From Agrostemma githago (taxonomy: Eukaryota; Streptophyta; Magnoliopsida; Caryophyllales; Caryophyllaceae), in assembly GCA_958450325.1 (NCBI GenBank), contig OY288243.1, positions 39,778,878 through 39,842,877 on the forward strand: a stretch of DNA of 64,000 bases, read 5' to 3'. Shown here one piece after another: positions 55,891-64,000 of the stretch. Position 1 is the first letter of the stretch; each line of letters opens with the position of its first letter. The position numbers and the translations under genes are program-made. Under the pieces are notes generated by a model, which had not been told where the DNA came from, did no database searches, and saw only the letters and a list, made by a program, of their open reading frames with translations.

Positions 55891-55895
55891 CAACC

Positions 55896-56598
55896 CGTAA
55901 AGCACCACTGATGGGGGTCGGTTGCCTACCTCGGGCCGCCTGCCAGTCAGGCCCCAAGGCGACCAACCCCAGAAAGAGGAAAGGTCTGCCCAGCAGACTG
56001 TCCGTCAAACTCATTGAAACATCCAAGTATATGGCCTTAATCCCTTAGCCGCCTGGCGCAGCCTGGCCGCCTGCCAGGCAGTGCGAACCAGGCCTCCCGC
56101 CTGCTTCCAAGGCGCTCCCGCCAAAGCAGGACCGAAGGAAAGCCGGGGACCCATCCATCATTTTGCCTAAGGTAAGGGGAAATGAGTGGACAAGGTGAGT
56201 CCACGTGTCGCACCAGCATCCACTCATTTCCCTCCTCTTCTTTCTCTTTTTCTCTCTCTTGTGGGAAGGTATAAATACTTACCCATTTCCCACATAAGAG
56301 GGGTTGGATTTTCTCTCTCTAGATTCTTACTCCTAAAAACGCCACCTAGTTCCTCACGAGCTAGGTTCGTCAAGGCACTTCACGGACTGACTTAGGCATC
56401 GGAGAGGGTTTCCTCGGACAACCTCCGAGGCCCTGTGCGTTCATTGTGCAGGGAGCAGGCCAACTCCGCCGGGAAGGTCCGACCAAGGGAGTGAGAGGAA
56501 GGGGAGGCTGAAGGAAATCAAACGATCAATTGTTCACCATTAGTCCGATCATACAGCCCGGATCCAAGGCCGGGTGAATTGTTTCCGTGACCGGAACA
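55896..56598 (+). repeat. Retand-like 5' LTR, main part
   Basis: Runs from the insertion site to GACCGGAACA. It has a TATA box TATAAATA at 56270-56277 preceded by CT-rich runs, and a transcribed part with the GACTTAGGCATCGGAGAG segment. The LTR end is fixed by the following primer-site-like sequence; the left end by the CAACC duplication. Confidence 0.7.
56270..56277 (+). promoter_or_regulatory. TATA box of the Retand-like LTR
   Basis: TATAAATA in GGAAGGTATAAATACTT, followed about 30-35 bp later by an AAGAGGGG region where transcription could begin. Position in the LTR is as expected. Confidence 0.65.
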
Positions 56599-56601
56599 AT
56601 T

Positions 56602-56619
56602 TGACGTCGTCTGTGGGGA
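56602..56619 (+). other. Candidate primer-binding site of the Retand-like element
   Basis: TGACGTCGTCTGTGGGGA, three bases after the LTR end. It has the form of a plant Ty3/gypsy primer site with likely changes in its first bases. The tRNA is not assigned. Confidence 0.55.
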
Positions 56620-56686
56620 GCTTACGGTTGTGCTCACGAGTTACCCACTAAAATCAACCACTCATAATCACAAAACTAAAACAATC

Positions 56687-58622
56687 ATGCCAGAAATCAT
56701 TGATGCCAGTGCAGGAACGGGTCCGACGGTCCCACCGGTGGCCCCCCTGTACGGTATGCCGCAGTCGGAGAGGGCTCCTCCTACCACGATCTTAGGGGTA
56801 GGGGGAACTAGTCTCCTCGGCGGATCTAACACTGCTGTGACACCTGAGTTGGGGACACACCCAGGACACGCTCTTAACCTGACCCCAGCTCAGATGGCGC
56901 AGACAGCCGCGTTCTTCTCTGCGATGCTGAACCAGGAGTTCACTCCTGAGGACTTGGTAGGCAGGGTCGCATCGGCTCCCAGGCAACCATCCCCAATCAG
57001 CAGGGATGAAGCTGGGGGCACGAGGCGGACCGCCGCCAGAAATGCACAGAGGAAAGCGAGAAGGACGGCTCAAGCGTATGCGCATGTGCAAAGGCGCATT
57101 ACTACTGGCAATCCAGAGCCACCTGTCCAGCAGGCGTTCTCCATTCACACAACAGAATCAGCGTCTGGAGGGCAGGGAGGCTTATCCCAAGGGTTACAGG
57201 AGCGAATGAGGCCCAGGGAGCCCATGTCAAAACGCTTGGGAGAGAAACCAGGCGGGGTTTTTTCCAGGCTAACACCGGCAGCCAGGGAGCAGTCAGCCCC
57301 CGGTTTATCCCAAAGCCTGCAGTCAAGGCTCAATCGAGGGCAACCGCTCGAATCAAAGTACCACCAGGGTGAGAGTTTCTGTCACTCTCAGAGGAAGAGA
57401 CCCAGGCAGATCTCCCCGGAAACAGAGGATGAAGCAGCAAGCAGGCCGCCACCAAGGCACCGCTCCCCCAGTACGAGGAAACCGACCCATAAGCAATGGG
57501 ATTCTCACGGTAACCAGTCTAAGGAAAGCAGGTCACGACTGGTAGGCAGGCCCACAAAAACCCCGCTGCACCCTGAGGTACAAGAATACCCCATTCCAAA
57601 AATCAAAATGCCCACCATTAAATTTGACGGTACGACAGATCCTGAAGATCACCTGGCGGCATTTGAGAGCCACATGGGTATGTACGACGTAGATGATGCC
57701 ATCTGGTGCAAGGTTTTCCCAACCACCTTAGTGGGACTGGCTCAGGGATGGTTCAGAGACCTCCGCCAGGGGTCAATCAAGTTCTTTATAGAGTTGGCTG
57801 AAATCTTCCTCGAGCAGTATGCTGGGAATAAGAGAAGACGCCTTAATCGTTTCGATCTTATGACCCTGAAGCAGAAAAAGGGTGAAAGTGTGAGGGAATA
57901 CCTGATAAGGTTTGATCTATCCTACCAGCAGGTCAGGGAGATCGATGATTCCACTGCCGCCTACGCCCTGACAATCTCCCTGCTTCCAGGGGAAATGAAA
58001 AACTAGATGATCAGAGCCCAGCCAGAAACCTTAGCCAGGGCCAGGAAAATTGCGGAAGGGTTCATTCTGCAGGAAGAGTTCCACGGCCTGACGGATACCC
58101 CTGCAGGCCAAACAAAGCCTCAAGGGGGACCGCAGGGTGGGCGTGGCAGAAATGAGCCAGGCAAGCAGAGAGAAGAGGGAGACACTCCCAAGAAGGAGCG
58201 CGCTGTCTACCAGCCCAGGTTCGACAGTTACACTGCCCTGAACAAATCCAGGGCGGAGATCTTCGAACTGGAGAAAGAAACTGCCAAGTGGAATCGCCCG
58301 AACAAACCTCGCAGCCCGAAAGGAGACCCCAAGAAATTCTGCACTTTCCACGACTGCATAGGCCATACCACCGAAGAATGTCGTCACCTGAAGGACGAAA
58401 TCGAGAAGCTAATCAGGAACGGGTGGTTAGCCAACTACGCAGCTAAGAATAAGTCTCAGAAGGAAGTATCTGAAAAACCCGAAGGGTTAGTGCAGAACCG
58501 CATGGTGATCCATGTAATTTCAGGGGGCACTGAGGGCCAGCTCAGTCGAAGAGGCCAAAAAAGACAAATACGTGAACTAAAAACCAGATCTGCTATGCTG
58601 AAAAGGCAGGGAGTCCAAGGGG
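56687..58622 (+). pseudogene. gag: gag of the Retand-like element (nonsense codon, then frameshift)
   Basis: ATG at 56687 (MPEIIDASAG). A Pro/Arg/Gln-rich N-terminal half is followed by the capsid domain (about 57610-58000; PTIKFDGTTDPEDHL, GWFRDL, EQYAG). A TAG at 58004-58006 follows an Asn codon; the same frame then continues (MIRAQPETLARARKIAEGF) to a Tat-type knuckle-like CTFHDCIGHTTEEC (about 58341-58382). At a run of six G (58619-58624) the frame changes into that of protease. The TAG could come from a TGG by one transition. Apart from these two breaks the coding sequence looks well kept. Confidence 0.85.
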
Positions 58623-58623
58623 G

Positions 58624-60186
58624 GTGACCTTAAGCATCACCCATGATGATGCAGGGCGCGTAGTGTACCCGCACAGTGATCCTTTGGTGTTGTCCCTCGA
58701 GATCAGCAACCACATTGTACGGAGATGTATGGTAGACACTGGCGCATACACAAATCTACTGTACAAAGATGCCTTCGAGAAGATGGGCCTGGAAAAAAGG
58801 CACCTACGACCTGCACCCGGATCGCTGTACGGATTCAGTGGGGCAGGCGTGCTGCCTATGGGAGTCATAGACCTGCCTGTAACCTTTGGGGAAGGCTCTA
58901 CTGCCAGAAACGTCAGGGCAACCTTTGTTGTTGTGGACGCAAGATCTGCTTACAACGCCCTGATTGGCAGAGCCACCCTGGACGAAATCGAGGCAGCCAT
59001 CTCCATCAGGGCCCTCACCATAGCGTATGTCACCGACTTCGGACTAGAAGGAAAAGTACGTGGGGACCAGGAGTCAGCCAGACAATGCTACTCTGTGGCC
59101 CTGCAAGAACACGAAAAAGAAAGAAAAGGAAAAAGAAAGGCTGACAGTTCCCCCAGCAGGGAAGGCGAAATACCAGCCGAGCATTCGGCGCCCGACCACC
59201 TGGAGCCAGAGGGTGAAAGCATGTTAGTAGACTTAGAACCAGGGAGGCAGGTCCTAATAGGAGCTGACCTGGAGGAATCCTACCAGGCTGAACTGATCAA
59301 GTTGCTGAAAGAAAACAAAGACGTATTCGCCTACTCGGCAGACGAGATGCCCGGCGTTGATCCATCATGCATCGTTCACAAGCTGAACGTAAGCATGGAC
59401 GCTCGCCCTGTAAAGCAGAAAAAACGAAACATGTCCGCGGAAAAAGACGCTGCAATCAAGGAAGAAATTGACAAACTCTTGAAAGCAGACTTTATTGAAG
59501 TCTGTGACTACCCAGAGTGGTTGGCGAATGTAGTCATGGTTAAAAAATCGTCAGACGCATGGAGAATGTGCGTGGATTTTACAAACCTCAATAAGGCCTG
59601 CCCGAAAGACTGTTATCCGCTCCCCAGAATCGACCAACTGGTAGACTCCACCAGTGGTTATTCCATGCTAAGCTTCCTAGATGCCTTTTCAGGGTATCAT
59701 CAAGTATACTTGTGGCAGCCGGACAGGGTGAAGTGCGCGTTCATCACCAGTTCAGGCACCTACATGTACAAGATGATGCCATTCGGGCTTAAAAATGCAG
59801 GGGCTACATACCAGCGGTTAGTTGATAAAGTGTTTGAAAAACAAAAAGGCAGAAACATCGAGGCTTACGTCGATGACGCCATCGTAAAAAGCAGAGAAGA
59901 CAGAGAGCACCTGATGGACCTGCAGGAGACCTTCTGCTCCCTGCGCGCCTACAAAATGAAACTCAATCCAAAAAAGTGTACATTTGGAGTCCGCTCCGGC
60001 AAATTCCTGGGGTTCTTGGTCAGCTCTCGGGGGATAGACGCCAACCTTGAAAAAATTCAGGCAGTTCTAGACCTTCCTGAGCCCAAGACCATTAGAGACA
60101 TCCAGCGCCTGACGGGCCGCATGGCCGCCTTAGCACGGTTCGTCGCCCGATCAGCAGACAAGGCCACTCCTTTTTCAAGATACTAA
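58624..60186 (+). pseudogene. Protease and RT of the Retand-like element
   Basis: The frame begins at the G-run. Protease has CMVDTGAYTNLLY (near 58730) and ALIGRATL. RT has MCVDFTNLNKACPKDCYP (near 59570), MPFGLKNAGATYQR and catalytic YVDDA (near 59868). The frame ends at TAA 60184-60186 because of a one-base shortening at a T-run (60171-60175), after which the RNase H sequence goes on in another frame. Confidence 0.88.
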
Positions 60187-61133
60187 AAGGAAACAAACAG
60201 TTCAAGTGGGAAAACGAGCAGAAAGAGGCCTTTGAGCAATTGAAGGACCATCTTAAGAGGCTCCCCACCCTGGCAAGACCAATAGCAGGGGAAAAACTTT
60301 TCCTCTACATTGCAGTGACCAATATAACTGTCAGCGCGGTCATCTTACGAGAAGAAGCAGGCGCCCAGCAGCCTATATACTTTGTAAGTCATGCGCTGGG
60401 GGCAGCCGAGAAGAATTATCCAATGGTCGAAAAGGCCGCCTACGCAGTCATAATTGCTGCCAGGAAACTCAGACCTTACTTTGACGCACATCCAGTCGTG
60501 GTCCTCACAGACCAACCACTGGAGAAGGTGCTGGAAAAATTTGAAAATTCAGGGAGACTATTGAAATGGGCAATTGAGCTGAGTGGGCTAGGTATATCTT
60601 ACCAGCCGAGAACAGCCATCAAGGCCCAAGCCTTAGCAGATTTTCTGGCTGAGTGCTCCCATGCAGGGGAGGAAGAGACCCCTGCCGAGGAATGGATCGT
60701 GCATACTGACGGATCCTCGACAGCCAATGGCGCAGGCGCAGGCGTCGTACTAACCAGCCCAGGAGGGGCTGACTTTGAGCATGCCCTCATATTTGTTTTC
60801 CCAGCATCAAACAATGAAGCAGAGTACGAAGCAGTACTCGCAGGCGTCAGGCTAGCTAAAGCCGCAGGAGCAGAACGAATTGTCCTGGCGACGGACTCCC
60901 AGCTCATCGCTAACCAAATCAATGGTGAATACGAAGCAAGGGACCAAGCAATGGCCACATACCTGGAGATGGTGAAGGAAGAGTTATCCGGCCTAAAATC
61001 ATACGAGGTCAAACAGATCCCCCGATCCCAGAACAACAGAGCAGACGCCCTGTCAAAACTGGCAAGCTCCAGTCTACAGGACATCCGGAGATCAGTGTGG
61101 GTCGACGTTTTACACGAGAAGTCCACTAACCCC
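60180..61133 (+). pseudogene. RNase H and second RNase H of the Retand-like element
   Basis: RNase H1 part near 60240-60600 (LFLYIAVT, YPMVEKAAYAV, VVLTDQP). The archaeal-type RNase H near 60690-61070 has VHTDGSS, NNEAEYEAV, ATDSQL and NRADALSKLAS, the catalytic D-E-D-D pattern typical of Tat. The frame is lost at a C-run (61130-61133), again by one base. Confidence 0.88.
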
Positions 61134-62407
61134 TTCAGGCGGTTAATACTGTGGAAAAAGAGCTAGAAAGCTGGATGACTCCCTTCATCCAGTACAAGAA
61201 GCATGGTATCTTACCATCAGACTCATTACAAAAAAGGAAGATACAGGCTAAAGCAGCCTGGTTCATACTCATTGATGAAGAGCTTTACAAGAAGTCTTTT
61301 AATTATCCCCTGCTCAAATGCCTGCGGGCGGATCAGGCCGCTGAGGTATTGGAGGATATCCACTCAGGGATTTGTGGACATCACATTGGTGGGAGATCAC
61401 TGGCCCACAAGGCCCTCAGGGAAGGCTACTACTGGCCTATCATGCTGGCAGATGCCAAGAGCCTGACCCAGAAATGCAGGAAATGCCAACTCTTTGCCCC
61501 ATCAATCCATGCCCCGGCCCAGGAGCTCAGGCCAATCCTATCCCCCATCCCCTTCGCTCAATGGGGGATGGACATTCTAGGACCCTTCACGGTGGCCACA
61601 GGGGGCAGAAAATTCTTGATTGTCGCCATAGACTACTTCACCAAATGGGTGGAAGCCGAAGCAGTGCCCAACATCACTGAGCCGGCGGTCAGGAAAGTGG
61701 TCTGGCGAAATATCATCACCAGGTTCGGTCTACCAAAAATGTTGGTATTTGACCACGGCAGGCAATTTGATAATGATCCACTGAGAATCTGGCTGGAAAG
61801 CCACAACATCTCAGTCGCCTATTCAGCCGTCTGTCATCCTCAAACCAACGGACAGGCAGAAGCAGCCAACAAACAAATCCTGAACGGCCTGAAGAAAATG
61901 GTGGATGACTGCAAGGGTAGGTGGGCCGACGAACTCCCCAGTATACTCTGGTCAATCCGAACTACCAGAAAAGAGTCTATAGGACAGACCCCGTTTGGAC
62001 TGGTATACGGAGCAGAGGCATTATTACCAATTGAGGCAAGGATCCCCTCTCTACGCTCCCTGCAGTACGACCAGGCTGAAAACGAGGCTGCAATGGTCGA
62101 AGCCTTGGACCTGGTAAATGAGTTAAGGGAAGAAGCCAGTACCAACATCGTTGCCTACCAGCAACGAATGAGGAAAGCCTTCAACACCAAAGTACGACAG
62201 AGGAATTTCCAGATGGGCGAGCTGGTTCTGAGAAAGACGCGGGCGATTGGAAAGTCAAGAGAACATGGAAAGCTGAGTGCCAACTGGGAGGGTCCATACC
62301 AAGTGACTCGAGTCCTGGGACCAGGCACATACAAAATCGCCAACCTTGAAGGGCAAGAGCTGCATGCTCACTGGAATGCAGACACTTTGAAAAAATACTA
62401 CGTCTGA
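61133..62407 (+). pseudogene. Integrase of the Retand-like element
   Basis: Open from about 61133 to TGA at 62405-62407 (about 420 residues). H-H-C-C finger: HSGICGHHIGG...CRKCQLF (about 61350-61490). Core: GMDILGP, DHGRQFDN, TNGQAEAANK with the catalytic Glu. The C-terminal part has NWEGPYQVTRVLGPGTYKI and ends KKYYV. There is no chromodomain. This piece by itself is undamaged, but it is out of frame with the preceding RNase H. Confidence 0.88.
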
Positions 62408-62650
62408 ACAAAATCCAAAGGTAGTTTTTACTTTTTTTGCTAGAAAACGGCGGAGGACGGTCAAAAGAATGTCGACGGCTCCGACCACCCGAAAATGTTA
62501 CTGTTTTACAAAGAAATGAAGAATATTCAGATTTATACTCGTTGCTTGTTCGCACTCGCGTTCTTCACACACAAACGAGCAGGGGGCAATAGGGGGAGGC
62601 CCCCCTGTTGCCAAAATCGGGAAAAATGACCCCCCCAGCAAAAAATCCGA
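62408..62650 (+). other. Region after pol, Retand-like element
   Basis: No ORF is supported. It contains an AATCGGGAAAAATG segment and G/C-rich runs leading into the tandem array. Neither polypurine tract nor LTR is reached. Confidence 0.5.
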
Positions 62651-63366
62651 GCGCCACCCTGCTTACCTCTTGGAAGGCAGGGGACAGGCCAGACTAACAA
62701 GGACTGGGGGGCAGGCCCCCCAACCTTGTATAAAAAACGCAAAAGCCACCCTGTTTACCTCTGGGCAGGCAGGGGGCAGGCCCCCTGGACTTTGAACAAA
62801 AGCCAGGGACAGGCCGGATCAACAAGGACTGGGGGCAGGCCTCCCAACCTTGTATAAAAAACGCAAAAGCCACCCTGCTTACCTCTGGGCAGGCAGGGGG
62901 CAGGCCCCCTGGATTTTGAAGAAAAGCCAGGGACAGGCCGGATCAACAAGGACTTGGGGCAGGCCTCCCAACCTTGTATAAAAAACGCAAAAGTCACCCT
63001 GCTTACCTCTGGGCAGGCAGGGGGCAGGCCCCCTGGACTTTGAACAAAAGCCAGGGACAGGCCGGATCAACAAGGACTGGGGGCAGGCCTCCCAACCTTG
63101 TATAAAAAACGCAAAAGCCACCCTGCTTACCTCTGGGCAGGCAGGGGGCAGGCCCCCTGGACTTTGAACAAAAGCCAGGGACAGGCCGGATCAACAAGGA
63201 CTGGGGGCAGGCCCCCCAACCTTGTATAAAAAACGCAAAAGCCACCCTGCTTACCTCTGGGCAGGCAGGGGGCAGGCCCCCTGGACTTTGAACAAAAGCC
63301 AGGGACAGGCCGGATCAACAAGGACTGGGGGCAGGCCCCCCAACCTTGTATAAAAAACGATAAGGC
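62651..63366. repeat. 124-bp tandem repeat, five full units plus a short one
   Basis: Unit starts at 62746, 62870, 62994, 63118 and 63242 give an exact 124-bp period; 62651-62745 is a shortened first unit. Each unit has CAGGGGGCAGGCCCCCTG, an 8-bp inverted repeat with a 2-base centre, and an AACCTTGTATAAAAAACGC segment. Units differ by only a few bases, so amplification is recent. The period is not a multiple of three, which argues against a coding repeat, although overlapping minus-strand ORFs of about 80 codons arise. It lies between pol and the antisense ORF. Confidence 0.92.
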
Positions 63367-63634
63367 ACCCCCCTGCTTACAGGAGGACAGAGACAAGCTG
63401 CGCATCAAATCCGCGAAAAACCGAAACAGACAAAAGCAAACAGAAAATCTACATAAAAAGAAATAGTGTCAAAGAAACACAGGATAAGTAAGTTTTTAAG
63501 ACAAATGATTACAATCAAACACGGCAGCCGGCCATCAAAGGGCTCGGCGCGCAAAGAAGTAAGGAAGATTAAAACGTTGGCACAGGCGCAGCAGGAGACG
63601 AGCAAGAGCCCTCTGAGGAAGACTGCCCTCCATG
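63367..63634. other. Spacer between tandem repeat and antisense ORF
   Basis: No coding region recognised. It would form the 3' untranslated region of the antisense ORF at 63635-64000. Confidence 0.4.
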
Positions 63635-64000
63635 TTAAGCATGGGGATCATCTGGGCCGGAGGTAGCAGCTCCTTCAGACAGTCTGCGCATTAAAGCTTC
63701 GTCCTTAGCAGTGTAGAGGGATCGGAAAGCGTCTTCATCAAAACCAGGGAACATATCCCTGACAGTTTCCATCACAACCCCAAGGCAAGAGTTAGCACCA
63801 TTAACGAAGCCCGCCGACACAGCCGTGTCCACCTCCTGGAGTATTTCTTCCCTCTCCTTCTCCCAATCCTTGGTCTTCGCCGCCAGATCGCCAAGAGCCG
63901 CCTGCAGATCAGAATTCGCCTTGGAAAGGCGCTCCCCAAGGTCGATAACGCTCTTCTTGGCGTGATCCAGCTCAGCCAAAGCTTTCTTGGCCTGCTCCAA
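63635..64000 (-). CDS. Antisense coiled-coil ORF of the Retand-like element (partial)
   Basis: The C-terminal 121 codons of an ORF that continues beyond the right edge; no start codon is in view. The first 60 or so residues form a likely coiled coil with regular Leu/Ala/Lys/Glu spacing (LAELDHAKK, LGERLSKANSDLQAALGDL, KDWEKEREEIL). A hydrophobic segment follows (GFVNGANSCLGVV), then an acidic tail ending GPDDPHA. It lies antisense to pol, like the aORFs of the Ogre-like elements, but shows no visible similarity to them. The frame has no break, unlike the neighbouring gag-pol. Function unknown. Confidence 0.6.
   Translation of the reverse strand: MEQAKKALAELDHAKKSVIDLGERLSKANSDLQAALGDLAAKTKDWEKEREEILQEVDTAVSAGFVNGANSCLGVVMETVRDMFPGFDEDAFRSLYTAKDEALMRRLSEGAATSGPDDPHA

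Larger units (their letters stand above)
36781..64000 (+). mobile_element. Retand-like Tat retrotransposon, 5' LTR split by another element, right end off window
   Basis: The coding part is at 56687-62407 and has gag, protease, RT, RNase H, second RNase H and integrase. The LTR end (GGAACA at 56598) abuts a candidate primer site. The LTR start is placed at 36781 (TGTACGGGAG after AAAGG), so only 20 bp of LTR precede the inserted element 36801-55890 and its CAACC duplication. This gives an LTR of about 720 bp. The start position is inferred, since the 3' LTR that would confirm it is outside the window. Confidence 0.6.

Noticed and set aside
62651..63366. CRISPR-like array
   Set aside because: The whole 124-bp unit is repeated with no unique spacers and the context is a plant retrotransposon.
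62755..63408. Overlapping 80-93-codon minus-strand ORFs in the 124-bp array
   Set aside because: They result from the repeat unit happening to be free of stops; the unit is not a multiple of three, so the frame rotates from unit to unit.
1..64000. tRNA, rRNA or other structural RNA genes
   Set aside because: The only tRNA-like stretches are primer-binding sites; no cloverleaf or rRNA segment was recognised on either strand.

Overview
The window is repeat-rich nuclear DNA from a flowering plant. It contains almost nothing but nested LTR retrotransposons, mainly of the plant-specific Ty3/gypsy lineages Athila, Tat (Ogre-like and Retand-like) and a Tekay/Del-like chromovirus, plus DNA-transposon remnants. 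No intact single-copy host gene is recognisable. The species cannot be fixed from sequence alone; an eudicot is the safest statement.

Layout, left to right. (1) 1-6587: an Athila element on the minus strand, running off the left edge, with gag-pol in one frame broken by three nonsense codons and one LTR at 5040-6587. It sits inside (2) a plus-strand chromovirus whose 3' untranslated region is 6593-8740 and whose 3' LTR is 8741-11298 plus 25208-25818. That LTR is split by (3) 11299-25202, a complete minus-strand Ogre-like Tat element with near-identical LTRs, TSD ACTAG and an uninterrupted 2113-codon gag-pol. (4) 25819-26476: the end of an LTR of another Tat family (TatB), into which the chromovirus inserted. 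(5) 26477-32230: poorly resolved DNA with a spliced minus-strand ORF split by a solo LTR (27706-30144, TSD CGGGG), then a tandem repeat and polypurine tract leading into a TatB 3' LTR (32231-34377). (6) 34378-35215: a fragment of a further Tat element (TatC). (7) 35216-36780: unclassified DNA with a Stowaway-like MITE. (8) 36781-64000: a Retand-like Tat element whose 5' LTR is split, 20 bp in, by (9) 36801-55890, a second Ogre-like element (TSD CAACC). This second element carries in its gag a roughly 0.97 kb Harbinger-like DNA element, which itself carries a 3.5 kb solo chromovirus LTR (TSD TTATT).

How the parts work together. Each Ogre-like element has LTR, tRNA-type primer site, a possible leader ORF, gag-PR-RT-RNaseH-second RNaseH-IN, a short conserved inverted-repeat block, an antisense ORF (aORF) with its own TATA box, a polypurine tract and the other LTR. 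The aORF is the most interesting part. In the element at 36801-55890 it is a roughly 500-codon two-exon gene, read towards pol, with a phase-0 GT-AG intron and a region that looks like the plant mobile domain/DUF7745 group. Homologous C-terminal pieces survive in two other elements here. The Retand-like element has an unrelated-looking coiled-coil ORF in the same antisense position. Conserved stem-loops in U5, a second primer-site-like motif inside U5 and palindrome arrays upstream of the Athila TATA box are further signals not explained by the coding map.

Limits: everything was read by eye, without alignment or database searches. Lineage names rest on motif recognition, and boundaries marked approximate may move by tens of bases.
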